Notes: generated by a model from the letters alone, not told the origin. Positions 17,313 to 28,944 are shown, counted from the first letter of the stretch. The stretch is 64,000 nt of DNA from Antedon mediterranea (GCF_964355755.1 NC_092672.1:33166501-33230500); one strand, 5' to 3'. Numbers and translations are program-made.

Positions 17313-20300
17313 AGCATTTAGATGTATTTTCCCCCAAAACACGAATAATAATATATAAAAAAGACGGTAATTAATAGGCCATTTTGGAGTTTTAATACAG
17401 TTATTCACTTCTTAATTTCACTAATGTGAAGTAACTTAAAATTATGACCACATGCCTCTAATATTCTAACTTTATGCATTGACAAATTGATATCTATCGC
17501 CAAGCAGGATTACTCTACTATGAATGCCTCTGTTTTTTGTCGCATCGTTAAAATTAATGTCTGAAAATGCGTCGATTGGATCCGCCACATTGACCTTTGC
17601 GCGTAAACATTAATTGTATAAGAGTTAATGAAAACATCTTCGGATTATCCTCTCTATAAGAATTGGACAAGTGCTGGGTGATGTTAAGACTTATATCAAC
17701 ACCATCGCTCGCTTCACTCCCCGGGGAAGAACAGGTGACTATTAGATTAAAGGGACTTGATTGAGTTGCAATTCTTACTATATCTTACTTTTAGTTCCAA
17801 GTTCAGCTATTAAAGAGGCAGTTATTACAGGTTTCCGCGAGAAGAAATCGTTGTTTTGACTTTCGAAATTGCAGTTGTAGATTCCAAACATAATTTCCTG
17901 AGTTCGTTCGCAGATAGTGGATCATTTCAATTCAAGAAGAGCGCGTGTGACGTGTTTCCGTCAATTTGATAATGGTAGCGGCCACTATCAACCTTTATGT
18001 GAAAAAAAATGCGATGTGCCTATATATAGATATGATGACGTCATATCACTATCGTATTTGTGCATATCACTACCATATTTGGGGAAATCATACTTTTTTG
18101 TCAAACTAGTTTGATGATGTGGAAAGAGATTTAGGCCAGTGTGTTTTTCGATTGTCTTTTGTGAGATTCATTTATCTGTATAATTACACTATTTATAATC
18201 TTCATTATACATATAATATACGATATATTATACCGTATCATTATAATACATACATACATTCATTCATTTGAATAAATATTTTTCTTTGACAGAACAGAAA
18301 TTGACGGTTCAATTTTCTTTTCTTATTTCTTTTCATTTTTCCTTCATCTTAAAAAAAATCTTCCCATAAAGGCAAATATTTCTTCAACAACCCAACCAGT
18401 TTTTTTTCTTTTGTATTTTGTAATTAGACTATGCGTCGTGTGAAAAAGCATTCTCTACATACTAACTGCATGCTCCTCAGCTGTAAATTCTCATTCATTT
18501 TTTTTTTATCATTTTGTTAGACATAGGCCTATAGGCTGATTTGGGAATTATTCAAATTAAACTTTTACTTACCTATCAAATATTTCTTAGATGAAGAAGT
18601 TGTTATAAATGAAATGATAATAAGCAGTATAAGTGTCGTAGTCCTTTGTTGAAACATCCTCAGTACGGATCTTCTCTCAGACGTAATGTTGAACAATTGA
18701 GGTGGTAGCAAAATAATCGATGGAGTCTGGAACTATGGTGTGAAAGTATGCTATTGATAGGGGGCGCTACCCTAATCATCAATATCATGTTAAACATTTT
18801 TTTCTATCAACACTACCAGCCCCATTAGAATTTTATTGTGAATAACATCTAACTGTTTATTAAAAAAAAAATGTTGTTGGCACTTAATGTCAGCGATGTT
18901 TCCGACTCGTTGCTTTTAAAGGGGAAAATATAAGTTATTGTTGATACTTTTAACTAATATCAGGGAGTTGAACTCCCTGTTAATTTGTCCCTAAACACAT
19001 TTTTTTACGTCCCACCATTCACATTCAACAAAAAATATTGATTAAAAAGGCCGTTTTTCTACCTTTACTCCCGCTTTACTCTTCCTAAATTCCTATCACT
19101 GTCTTTGTTCATAACTAGACTATTATGAACAAACGTTATTTCAATAGTATAGAGGGGGTACTTTCCGTTTTTGGAGAGAAAAAAAATTGTAAACAAAACC
19201 CCGAAAATACAGCCGACGTGACGGACACCTGTTTGTCTATAAATACTTGTATATCCCCTTTCTTTGCCTAAAATGTTTTTTTTATTAGTATAGTAAGTAT
19301 AGTTTGATCTAATGTTTGTTTTGATAATCCATGTGCTATTCCTAAATTTGTATTAACGTGTGATTTATAAGCCTAAAAGCTAGGCCTGGCTGTAAGCCAA
19401 TTTTGTTGGACAACGTGCCTGGCATATTCATTTTGTCAGCGGCTTATGTGATCAAATCCCCTGTGACAGACACGTCATGGATGATCGTATCGGAGTCCCA
19501 TTTAATATTAAACATCAGACAATGTTGTCGGAACTGAACTACTGTAATATTATTAAAACAGCCTTGAATCAAATAATCTTCCCCATCATGTTTATTACGA
19601 TATGTCGATATTTCACATTTACATTGTGACAAAATGTGATGATGGAGTCCTCTTTTCTTTTCGTTATTCATTTTCTTTTTTAGGCCTACCTAGAAACCGA
19701 TTTGTGGTGCTTAAATAATTATGGAGATACTAGTAAATCTGTCCTGATAGTGAATCAAATCTGGCACACCTGCTTGTGTAGGGGCTGTACAATTTAGAGG
19801 TGAGTCAACTAGTTATTTCTAGTTGAGATCCAAAGGCATATCCACAATTAAAATACAGTCCTCTTTTCCCCAGAGTATGGGCACCGCTGCGATTGCTTAA
19901 CTGATTTTCCAGATATTCTGGTTAAAAATTTCTAAATAAATACAGTAGAATCCCTATTAAAGGACACCTTCAGGGCCCAAACAAGTGTCCCATGAATAGG
20001 TTGTTCCAATTAAGATAGAACGAGAATGGGTTAACTAGACCTACTGAACTTAACTGAATCTAATTTATTGTAATGTTTTGGTCAAAATTCGCCTTAGACA
20101 AAACTCTTGAGTATGAAAGCTACTGTACTATACATAATAAACGTGATTTATGAACACATGATGGAATGTAGCCAATTGAATGAGGAAATAACATATTTTA
20201 TGATAAGAAAACAAGTTGAGTAAACGTTATAATTCAATTTACATGTTAAAAGATTCTAAATGCATCTTAAAAAAATCGACAATCAACAATCGATTTATAA

Positions 20301-20680
20301 AAGTACAATATTGTTCAGTGTGTCCGTTTATTGTGATGTGCTTTAATTAACGCAAGACATTTTAGAAAGAATAAATGAAATGAACATGGGGAGGGCACAT
20401 GACAAGAATAACAATGGAAAAAAAGATTCACAGAATGGTAACCAAAAACTGGACGAAGAAGACCAGGAAGTAAAAAAAGAAGGTGGAGAGACGACTTCAA
20501 GAGATACCTACTTCGAACTGGTCAATTATTTCAGAAAAAAGAGGAATTGGAAAATGTTTGAAGAGTTGCTCTCATTATCCTCAGTGAATTAAACAAGGGA
20601 AGAGTAAAATTACATAATTTACCTGTTTAAACTAAATTTAAAAATTCATAACTTATATAATTTTATAAGATGAAACCTTA
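17313..20680. other. Intergenic, upstream of receptor and phosphatase genes
   Basis: No supportable gene. It contains a decayed family A MITE (17982-18130), a palindrome CAGGGAGTTGAACTCCCTG near 18961, a cysteine-containing open frame at 19444-19671 with no recognised domain, and part of a GTGTCCC-type element near 19965-20030. The receptor promoter should lie in its first part. Confidence 0.4.
17982..18130. mobile_element. MITE family A copy, eroded ends
   Basis: Internal words AAATGCGATGTGCC, GATGACGTCATATCACTA and TACCATATTTGGGGA and a right-hand CAAACTAGTTTGATG identify the family, but neither outer end is intact. Confidence 0.75.
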
Positions 20681-21164
20681 TACCGTAAAACCTCGAAAAG
20701 AAGCCCATGGGCTTAAACCTCGAAAAGAAGCCCCCCTCTACAGTTTGAAAAAGTAGTCTCGAAAAGAAGCCCATCTCGAAATGAAGCCCCCCCCGGGCTT
20801 CTTTTCAAGATAGTATGGGCTTCATTTCGAGACAGACTACTCATACTGTATTGAGATGATGACGAAATTATTGTATTTGACGGTGAATCATAGCACTGTT
20901 TTTTTGCTTTTTATATTGTTTTTTAATTGGTATATTAAACATAATTTCATGGTTGAAAAAATGTCTCAAAAGTCACATTATTGTAGTAGAAATTCACAAA
21001 ATTTACAGCATTCATTTAAAAAAGAAGCCCCCCTCTACAGTTTGCAAAAGTACTCTCGAAAAGAAGCCCATCTCCAAAAGAATCCCATCTCGAAAAGAAG
21101 CCCATCCAAGAGCACTAATAAAAAAAGAAGAAGCCCATGGGCTTCTTTTCGAGGTTTTACGGTA
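20681..21164. mobile_element. Long palindromic element with repeated GAAAAGAAGCCC
   Basis: The 484-bp unit opens TACCGTAAAACCTCGAAAAG and closes with its exact complement CTTTTCGAGGTTTTACGGTA. Between the ends the motif TCGAAAAGAAGCCC recurs at least eight times on one strand and GGGCTTCTTTTCGAG on the other, so several nested hairpins can form. No transposase frame. The middle 150 bp (20850-21015) is AT-rich and unique. Confidence 0.85.
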
Positions 21165-22058
21165 GAATAAATTCTCAATGAGACTAATCATAATTTAAAC
21201 TTAGGAAGCTTATTTTTGAATAATCACACACTATTTATCGCGGTGACTGCCTCATAAACATCCACTTTGAAACATACTAAAAAATCATACATTATTGCAG
21301 TAAAAAAAATCTGGTTACTGCAGTAAATGCAGTAGAATAATTTTGACATGATCCCTTATTTTGATTATTCTCTACTGAAACATCTACAACACATTGTTGT
21401 TAAATTCATAGATATTGATAATAAAGACACTCTGTAATACAATTGATTGCACAGTGAAAAATGTACAAAGTTGAATAGAATTGACTGCTATATAATGAAT
21501 TAAGAGTCAAAATGTGTCTTAGAATTACAATTAATTACAGCTCAGACTGTCGTAATCTGCTGTCAATTTTCTCTGTGTCAGAGGTCATTTATGAAATTGT
21601 CAGTGGAGCCCTAAAGAGTCAACAACATTTAGGCAATGTCTGTTAACACCTATGTGAAACAGTAGCAGTAATATGCATAGGAAATAACATTATATCTCAT
21701 AATAACAGATTGACATTTTAATCAAATCAGCTGTTTCCATCCTAATAAATATTTCTAGCCTCATTCGCTTTTAACTATACTAAACGATGTGTATCGTTGG
21801 TCAACTACAGTAGTCCTTATTTCTGCAGCTTTTTTTGTCATAGTAATTTACAGTTAAAGGTACAGTACTATAGAGATCTATTTAAAGTCTGTGTTATAAT
21901 TTGTTTTAATTGTATTTAATTTATATTTTACAGTTATTTTAAACTTTAATAAATTCTAACAAGCAGATTGTTCCAGGAAGATTGCAACAAAAGCCTAGTT
22001 AGTAATCATGTATGCTGTATACATTAATCTTAAAACTATTTTTTTTTGTATTTGATAG
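21165..22058. other. Intergenic upstream of the phosphatase gene
   Basis: AT-rich without a supportable exon. A fragment at 21236-21356 (CGGTGACTGCCTCATAAAC to CAGTAGAATAATTTTGACAT) matches one at 14230-14345 in the receptor gene and shorter ones near 57190 and 62230, a dispersed family. Near 22058 TTTGATAG may be the acceptor of the first coding exon. Confidence 0.4.
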
Positions 22059-22116
22059 ATTTGTAAGTGGAGCATTTACTAATGAAATTGTTGAAGCTTA
22101 GTGAGTAACGACGACG

Positions 22117-22192
22117 ATGATGGGTGGTAAAATAGTGTGGCGCTACTTATCCCTAGCAGTTGTAGCATGTTTTATAATTTCATTTTATTCAT
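22117..22192 (+). CDS. PXYLP1: Phosphatase exon 1: cytoplasmic tip and signal anchor
   Basis: Twenty-five codons with R-Y-L-S-L-A-V-V-A-C-F-I-I-S-F, a membrane anchor. Donor TCAT/GTAAGT. Confidence 0.85.
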
Positions 22193-25100
22193 GTAAGTTA
22201 TTTACTATCATTACTGTTTTTACAATTGAATGGTGCGGCAATAAAGACTTCAAACTCATTGTATTGTGTTTTCATAACAAGAAATGCACAAATTGGAAAT
22301 GACAATTCCGTTTTAGCTGTGGAAGATATAGTAACATTCAAAGTACAAATAGTGCTAAAAACATTTACTACTCTATCAAGTCAAATTCTGGAAGAGACTT
22401 TTATGCACCTATTTTGGTTCTGGACACGGCTATTTTCTAAGTCTAAAGCTCTGTCTACACTATCAAACTTTATGTGACAAAAAAAATGTGATGCCCATCT
22501 ATAGACAAGATGATGTCATATCTCAACCATATTTGGGCATATCACTACCATATTTGGGCACATCACACTTTGTTGTCAAACTAGTTTGATAGTGTAGACA
22601 GAGCTTTATAGGTCTAGGCTAGAGGCTTCCTTAAACTGTGCATACCAAAATGGTCTCTCCTGTAATTCCTTAGGTCTGCTTTATTTAAAACAAAAACTAT
22701 GCTATTAATGGCTTATTCCACCTAATACCAGCACTAAAATATTCTGTTTCCACAGGGTATGCGCTAAGTAGCACCCAGACTAGGGGTAATCCAACTCCAC
22801 ACACTGTAAAAATGCCCAATAAGCTGTTTGTACCAACTGACAACACTGTGCCAAAAAAAGAAGAATCACTTGACAACCTACAGAGGAGAGTGCATGCTAA
22901 AGAAGAGGTGATAGAAATGATATCTGGTGGTATGTTATATCTTAATGTATAATCAGAAATATTTGATAATAAAGAGAAAGAAGAGTGCATGCTAGAGAAG
23001 AGGTGATAGAAATGATATCTGGTATGTTTGTATCATCAGAAATATATGATAAAATAGAGAACATCAGGTCTAAGTACGGTCACTTGCACTGATGAAGGGC
23101 TAGTGTTGCTTGAAAGCTCTGCAAATTTTTCTACCCGTTTTACTTTATCATTTTGATTAGCTTTTTGCTTATTTTATTTTGTATCTCCATTGAGATCCAG
23201 TCACTGATACCCCAGCATTGTCAGTCAGTAATTTTGGATTTATAATAGAGAGAATAGATACTATAAATTTCCCTACAATCAAGCTCTTTTTGACCAGTTG
23301 AAATACTGTACTGTACAGTAGAAACCTTTAAAACAATATTTTACCAGCTCTGTAAGTTGTTTTTGTAGCCTGCCACAGAAAAGTTTTTTACAAGAAATTC
23401 ATGTCTTATTGCTTTCCTTTAAACATTTTTCCAGAAAACAATGAAGAATGGTTACCGAAGTATTATGCAAATATGTTCAACAACAACACATTGATTTCGT
23501 ATTTAAAAGAGCGTTTACTTGGTTACTGTAATCCACCTGAAGTACCTACTACTGGCAAAGAAGGTAATGTAGTTAATAACATTAATACATATAATAGATA
23601 TTTCATATTAATACAGTATTTAAATTTCTGTACTTAAAAAATAGAGGGTGCTATAACACTTTTTGTTTTCCAGTTCAGTCAAATCTCAAAAAGCCAGACA
23701 AGCGTGTAATGTAGTTGGCCAATTGCCTGGCTGGCTGTATTTGCACAACAAATCACACAAACCAATAGTGTTGGTGGTCTTATTTTGTGCCTAACTTACC
23801 TGGATAAACCTGAATAGACCTTTTTGCTATTAAAGGGTGGACACTTAAATAGAAAATGAAATTCAGTTATTCAGATAACTACTATGTTGGCACCATACAA
23901 TATGCAAACAAGTAAATACTGTGTAGAACCAACCCCCTTGATTGGTACACAACTATTTAAGGCGACACTTTCCCATGTTTTAACACTAAAGCCAACCATA
24001 TTCAGGAAAACGCTTATAAGGGGACACTTTGTTGGGTCCCAAAGCTGTACCATCAATCAGTTCTTTATTTTACCTTAATAGTGTACTGATTCTTATCTCA
24101 TCTCATTTCAGGTTTAGTAGTGCCAGGTTATTCTCTAGAGAGTGTTCACATTCTGATCCGACATGGCGACAGAACACCACTAGAAAGCAACGGTATGGGA
24201 TCCTCTGCAGACATAAACTGCAACTTGATGATTGTGTCTGAAACTCTACCAGACAAGATGTTTGAGTTGTTAGCGACGGACTTCAACGAGTGGAAAGAAC
24301 TACTAAGGAAAGAGGATGAACTCATGTTATCAGACATGAAGTTAAAAAGCTCTTTGCAAAAAAGTGCAGTTAGTACACTAAACATGAACTACGTATCCGC
24401 CCTATTAACTGATAGTAATAAATGTCGTACGTCTCAGCTGACCCCAAGCGGTTGGCGGCAACATCTCGCAATCGGGGACTTCCTTCGTAAAGTATACACA
24501 CCTCACAAACTTTTTAATCCACAAGCAATTGATCACAAAGATATTATGAACTTGCAGACAACCTCGTTCTCACGCACTATGCAGAGTGCGATAGCTTTAC
24601 TTTATGGTTTATTACCAGAAGATCAGATACTGAAAACGCCACCGATGAAGATCGCCCGTGCTTTGAATTTCTGTTATGGTGCTTCGTGCAATTGTCCAGC
24701 TGCTCAGCAACTTCTTAACACAGTATCGTCAGAGAAAGCAAAACACAAAACAGATAATTCGTACACTCGTGAAATTTCAAAAGGTATTAAAAAGGTTTTG
24801 TATGATAAAACACCAAATTCACCAAAATTGCCGCATTTCTTTGCACTTCTTGATCACTTCACATCATTTTTATGTCATGGTGAAAAGTTGCCTTGTGGTC
24901 CTACCAAATGTATTGAGCTTGACCAGGTACAGCAGGTATTTCAGTACGTTGATAAGTTGGAACAAGACTTAAAAGCACACGAGGATACGACAAGTATGAA
25001 ACATGCCAGACTGTTTATGTACCCATTACTGAAAGACATAGCAGATGCAATAGCACGTAACAAAACCGACCATCGTTTTTCTCTCTACTCGGGACACGAT

Positions 25101-25385
25101 TTAACAATCACACCTTTTCTTGCCATTCTTGGACTTTCTGATTTTCGTTGGCCTAATTACGCATCTCGTATTGTAATCGAAGCTTGGTCAAAAGCGAAAA
25201 TGGTTTTTATTCGTGTTCTCTACAATGGGGATGACATGACAAGTAATGTAAGCTTTTGTCGTAATAAACTTAATCAGGATGGACTATGCCCGTTGAATAA
25301 ACTTTTGGATTTTGTTAATAAGCAAAATTTTGTTTTATTTGAATCGAAAAGTTATAAAAAAGCTTGTTTTGCCACTCAAATGTAA
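22117..25385 (+). CDS. PXYLP1: 2-phosphoxylose phosphatase-like histidine acid phosphatase
   Basis: A type II membrane protein of the histidine acid phosphatase family. Known PXYLP1 removes the 2-phosphate from xylose in the glycosaminoglycan linker in the Golgi, permitting chain elongation. Four exons (22117-22192, 22756-22929, 23435-23563, 24112-25385) join in frame to 1653 nt, 550 residues; the human enzyme is 480. Residues 7-24 form a signal anchor, 26-126 a variable stem, and 127-550 the catalytic domain in a single large exon. R143-H144-G145-D146-R147-T148-P149 is the nucleophile motif and H455-D456 (SGHDLT) the proton donor pair. Landmarks specific to this subfamily include SRTMQSAIALLYGLLP, CYGASCNCP, and GLCPLNKLL near the end. 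Start: second codon is also ATG; either could serve. Exon 2 has a partial duplicate of its 3-prime end just downstream. Confidence 0.92.
22446..22607. mobile_element. MITE family A copy
   Basis: AAGCTCTGTCTACACTATC and the reverse complement at the far end, near perfect. In phosphatase intron 1; TA on both flanks. Confidence 0.9.
22756..22929 (+). CDS. PXYLP1: Phosphatase exon 2: stem region
   Basis: Acceptor TTTCCACAG; encodes a polar, low-conservation stem ending E-V-I-E-M-I-S-G. Donor GGTG/GTATGT. Joins exons 1 and 3 in frame. The domain gives no family check. Confidence 0.7.
22979..23028 (+). repeat. Partial duplicate of phosphatase exon 2 end
   Basis: AGAGTGCATGCTAGAGAAGA, then GGTGATAGAAATGATATCTG/GTATG repeats the last 45 bases of exon 2 and its donor, offset by about 95 bp. 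One GGT is missing, so the donor follows TCTG directly and would leave the same phase. Confidence 0.85.
23435..23563 (+). CDS. PXYLP1: Phosphatase exon 3
   Basis: Encodes N-N-E-E-W-L-P-K-Y-Y-A and GYCNPPEVP, leading into the catalytic domain. Acceptor TTTTTCCAG, donor GAAG/GTAATG. Confidence 0.85.
24112..25385 (+). CDS. PXYLP1: Phosphatase exon 4: whole catalytic domain
   Basis: Acceptor CTCATTTCAG, then 423 codons and TAA. Carries RHGDRTP, the cysteine-rich middle region and SGHDLTITPFLAILG. An entire catalytic domain in one exon is unusual next to the small exons before it. Confidence 0.95.
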
Positions 25386-25488
25386 TTGTTTATTTAAAAA
25401 TATCTATTATAAAGAATGTCTTTCTTTGAAGTCTTTCTGAAATATGTTTAATCAAAAACATTTATATTTTGTATTTATTTGTTTTGGT

Positions 25489-25599
25489 AGCTAAGATAAA
25501 AAAATGTGATGTACCCATATATGGACACAATGTATCATTTCACTACCATATTTGGGCACATCACATTAGTTTAATCACATAATGTTTGATAGTGTAGAT
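25489..25599. mobile_element. MITE family A fragment
   Basis: Internal part and right half only: AAATGTGATGTACCCATATA to TGTTTGATAGTGTAGA. Lies 105 bp after the phosphatase stop, so it is probably transcribed in the 3-prime untranslated region. Confidence 0.75.
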
Positions 25600-25994
25600 T
25601 GTTTATGTTGCAGAGGCCTATTATATTATACCATTAATTATAATATTAATACAGTAGTTCCTATAATAACGTGTTTCAAACTAATATTATTAGCAAAAGA
25701 GATATATTTTGCCACATATGGCATTTCATACGTATAGTACTTGAGTTCACATTTCCAGACAAAAATCGGAATTTGAATTTAACCATTTATTTGTCTTTCT
25801 TCAGAAGTGGCCTATTCAAAGTATTTTGTTTTTCAAACATTTTTCATGTTTTTGGGGGACAATACATCTTTAAAAATATTATATAACAAAATAGTAATAT
25901 AATAAATCATCATAGCCTGCCTAATTTGATATTGTTTACTACTTAACTTTTGTATTTAATAATTAAATTAATTAATGCGTTTTGTATATATTAC

Positions 25995-26379
25995 TGTAGT
26001 GAATTTATCTTAGTTGGTTCCGAGCTTTCTCAGGCGTATATCCACTCGACGTACACAGCTGTCGTTCCGAGCTTTCTCAGGGTCTGTTTCTAGAACTTTT
26101 ATTCCTTGTAATTCGATTAATACATCTTTCTACCACTACCAGTCAAGCCTTAATATTCTCTTTATCATCTTTCCGTTTATCTACTCTGATCTTATTCTCT
26201 CTTCTCCCCTTAATATCTATTACATTCCCCTTTTATACTGGATATGCAAATTTCAGGCTTCAGAGGAGGATAACATTTTCCCTCCAAAATTTATGCGATT
26301 TTGATTGGCTAATTAAGGCGGACCTGGTCTAAAGCATCCTTCTCTAAACACAGAGAATCACAACATCAATAATATGACA
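25995..26379 (-). repeat. LTR, 3-prime end of the element
   Basis: 385 bp, nearly identical to 28945-29329. The words GGTTCCGAGCTTTCTCAGG and GTCGTTCCGAGCTTTCTCAG form an internal direct repeat. Confidence 0.93.
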
Positions 26380-26391
26380 TTCCCCTTTTTG
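26380..26391 (-). promoter_or_regulatory. Polypurine tract
   Basis: AAAAAAGGGGAA on the minus strand, directly before the 3-prime LTR: the expected plus-strand primer. Confidence 0.65.
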
Positions 26392-26480
26392 GGAAAAAGA
26401 TTGTGTCAATCTTTCCAAAAATTTAACATTTAAAACCATTTTACTATAAACTATCTACAAATAACACCTCTATAATATTA

Positions 26481-26752
26481 TTATGCACGGCTTAATCCAT
26501 CTGCATTTCCATTTAATGATCCTTTCTTGTAAATAACTTTAAATTTATATCCTTGTAAAAACAGAGCCCATCTCATAAGTCTAACATTGGCACCCTTCAT
26601 TGAGTCCATCCATCTCAATGCCTGGTGGTCAGTATGAACTTGAAATTCACAACCATACAGATAATACTTAAGTTTATTTATAGCCCAAACAATAGAGAGG
26701 CACTCTTTTTCTGGCACAGAATATCTCTGCTCATGTACAGATAACTTTCTAC
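26481..26752 (-). pseudogene. Pol fragment: rest of RNase H
   Basis: Carries PEKECLSIVWAI, HTDHQALRW and NADGLSR, the later RNase H motifs and the end of that domain in gypsy elements. No integrase follows before the 3-prime LTR, only about 90 bp. Confidence 0.85.
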
Positions 26753-26756
26753 TTAA

Positions 26757-27382
26757 AGCCCCATTCCCTACGTTTTTTAGATGTAATTTAAGATCACAAA
26801 CTATATTTAATGTAAAAATAATACTATATGGTCCTATTCCGATAACTTTTTTCGTCTTTAAACGGTTAAAAATGTGAAAAATAAGTCGATTTTAATAATT
26901 ATAGCGGCCCGCTATAAATCCCAAAATGCATTGCGCGCGGATTGATATTTTTGTTTTTCACCTGTAATTCGCCCACTTTTCGATCGATCGTGAGGCCAAA
27001 ACAAATGGAAGACTCCTAACTTTTCAGCGAAAATACCGGGTTTTCCCCAATTTGTATCAACGGAGTCTGGCAAAAATAGAAAGACAATTAATGCAGCAAC
27101 TATACAACGTCAGGCTAGGTATATAGCTAGCGTACGATGTTCGCACGTTACCGATGTTTACCAGCTAGGCCTACAAAACTAAGCCTAGCCAGGCTAGGCC
27201 TAAGACCGTCCACGAGAGGTCGATCGCCGCGAGCTACTTAGGTAGTGCATTGTTTCTCACTTTTTATCATAATTTACCATAAAACGTACATTTAAGACAA
27301 GGAATGACATGGTTTAATGTTTTTAAAGTGATATATATGTATTATTTTCCAAAAAACGTCCAAAATTGCAGGGAAGGGGTCT
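26757..27382. mobile_element. Nested TTAA-flanked element, piggyBac-like MITE
   Basis: A 626-bp insert bordered by TTAA at 26753-26756 and 27383-27386. The ends are imperfect inverted repeats: AGCCCCATTCCCTACGTTTT and, from the other side, AGACCCCTTCCCTGCAATTT. TTAA duplication and C-rich ends fit piggyBac-type elements. It interrupts the RNase H frame and has no transposase, so it is non-autonomous. Confidence 0.75.
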
Positions 27383-27386
27383 TTAA

Positions 27387-27737
27387 GTACACAATGGGAT
27401 AATCATTACCCTCACCATCTATTTGGCTCAGCACTGCACCTATGCCATAATTTGAGGCATCGGTTTGCAATATAAACATCTTATCAAAATTTGGGGCTTT
27501 TAATACATTATCATCAGTAAGTCGTTTCTTTAAAGTTACAAAGGCATTTTCACATTGTTCATTCCACTTAACGGTATTACTTTTACTCTTTAAAGTTAAA
27601 TCAATCAATGGCTTAGCAATATCGGCATAGTTCTGTACAAATTTTCTGTAATAGCCAGTTAAACCGAGAAATGATCGGACTTGTTTCTTAGACAAAGGTC
27701 TGGGGAACTTTTCCACAGCCTCAACCTTATCAATCAT
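27387..27737 (-). pseudogene. Pol fragment: RT thumb and start of RNase H
   Basis: Contains FLGLTGYYRKFV, the start of the connection region in Ty3/gypsy pol, and Q-T-D-A-S-N-Y-G-I-G, the first RNase H aspartate motif. The upstream catalytic palm (YxDD) is absent. The frame is interrupted at TTAA 27383 by the nested element; residues translated beyond that point are not pol. Confidence 0.85.
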
Positions 27738-28399
27738 GGGTCTAATTTCTCCATTACCAATCTTTTTAAATAATGGGAGAGCTCATTCAGCCATTCCCTG
27801 ATGGACATATCTTTAACTCTGTTTGAATTTCTAAATTTAAATCTGTAAGTCTCTGCGGACACATCATACTTTTCTAAGATTGCCTTCTTTAAGGTATCAT
27901 AATCTACACATTCTTTTACGGTTAAGGATGCATATGCTGTCCTAGCTTTACCAGACAGTTCAGGTGCTAACCTAGCGGACCACGTATTCTTATCCCAACC
28001 TGTGGCTTCTGCCAAGTGTTCAAATGTTCTAAAATATATATCAATATCATCGGATTCCTTCAAAGTAGGAACCTTTACCTTCATTTCATCTACTATATTC
28101 CTAGCATTACTGTAGCTTGACCTATTTTCTAATTCCATCATTTTCACTCTTTCTTGTGATTCAATTTTTCTTAGCTCTATATCTAACTTTTTGTTTTTGG
28201 CCTCGAACTTCATTCGAAAATATTCGAGCATCATATCTTTAGGCATACCGCCGGGTATTTCGGGCAAATCAATATCCCTAGCCATTTTATCATATTTTTC
28301 ATTGACTTGGTCAACCTCTTCTTGGTCAACCATATCTTCCCTACTATCTTTGTCTGACATAGTCTTATCTATATTTTTACCCGATCTTAAAGTTGTCAT
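27734..28399 (-). CDS. Retrotransposon gag-like protein
   Basis: A 221-residue frame with an acidic N-terminal part (about 1-50), a charged helical stretch around residues 60-105, and a capsid-like part from about 110 with W-D-K-N-T-W and ELSGKARTAY, as in gypsy-type capsid proteins. There is no zinc knuckle before the stop. The frame ends in ATGA, overlapping the next pol fragment by four bases in another frame; this is a deletion junction, not a normal gag-pol boundary, because the pol part begins at the reverse transcriptase thumb. Confidence 0.7.
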   Translation of the reverse strand: MTTLRSGKNIDKTMSDKDSREDMVDQEEVDQVNEKYDKMARDIDLPEIPGGMPKDMMLEYFRMKFEAKNKKLDIELRKIESQERVKMMELENRSSYSNARNIVDEMKVKVPTLKESDDIDIYFRTFEHLAEATGWDKNTWSARLAPELSGKARTAYASLTVKECVDYDTLKKAILEKYDVSAETYRFKFRNSNRVKDMSIREWLNELSHYLKRLVMEKLDP

Positions 28400-28930
28400 G
28401 CTAATAACAATTTTACTAATGAAATATGTAAACTTATGTATACAAAATATGTTATAAAAGTATTTGTATTACCTTGATTCCATTCAGATATGTAAAAAAT
28501 ATGAAATCCACATAAATTTTTAAATGCAATACAATATAAGACATTAATTTACTTCAAAGTCACAAACAACGTTCCAAGTTCGCTCCGTACAAAAATTTAC
28601 TTTCGAAATAAAAATAGTTTACAAAGTCAGCTTTGCAAATCTTCTCAAAATTTACTGGGCTTCCTTCTGTTACTTCAGTCTTCTTCTTTCAGATCTCGGT
28701 GAATATATACAGTATCTCCGATGAATATCCCGCAGTCTTGAGTAGGTACCTTGAGCTCAACAGTACTTCTTCTTCGTTGTAATATCCAAACAACACACGG
28801 TATAAAAACTGTCAGGAATCCAGATCTTCGTAACCATTTAACTTTTTGGTTACTGATTTAACAGGCCCGTAGAGTAGGCACTGTCACTTCTTCTTCTTCT
28901 TGATACTTTAAATCATTAAACAAAAATTTT

Positions 28931-28944
28931 CACCGCTGCCACCA
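28931..28944 (-). promoter_or_regulatory. Primer binding site
   Basis: TGGTGGCAGCGGTG on the minus strand directly follows the LTR and is complementary to the 3-prime end CACCGCTGCCACCA typical of a tRNA-Leu. Confidence 0.75.

Noticed and set aside
19444-19671. Cysteine-containing 75-codon frame resembling an extracellular domain
   Set aside because: The spacing of cysteines matches no family that I can name, there are no supporting neighbouring exons and composition is like the intergenic DNA.
20380-20592. Lys/Glu-rich 70-codon frame
   Set aside because: Low complexity, no splice partner and no homology that I recognise.
24146-24385. Minus-strand frame over the phosphatase catalytic exon
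   Set aside because: It is antisense to a well supported catalytic domain.
26014-26304. 96-codon open frame, repeated at 28964-29206
   Set aside because: It lies inside the LTR on the strand opposite to transcription and is repeated because the LTR is.
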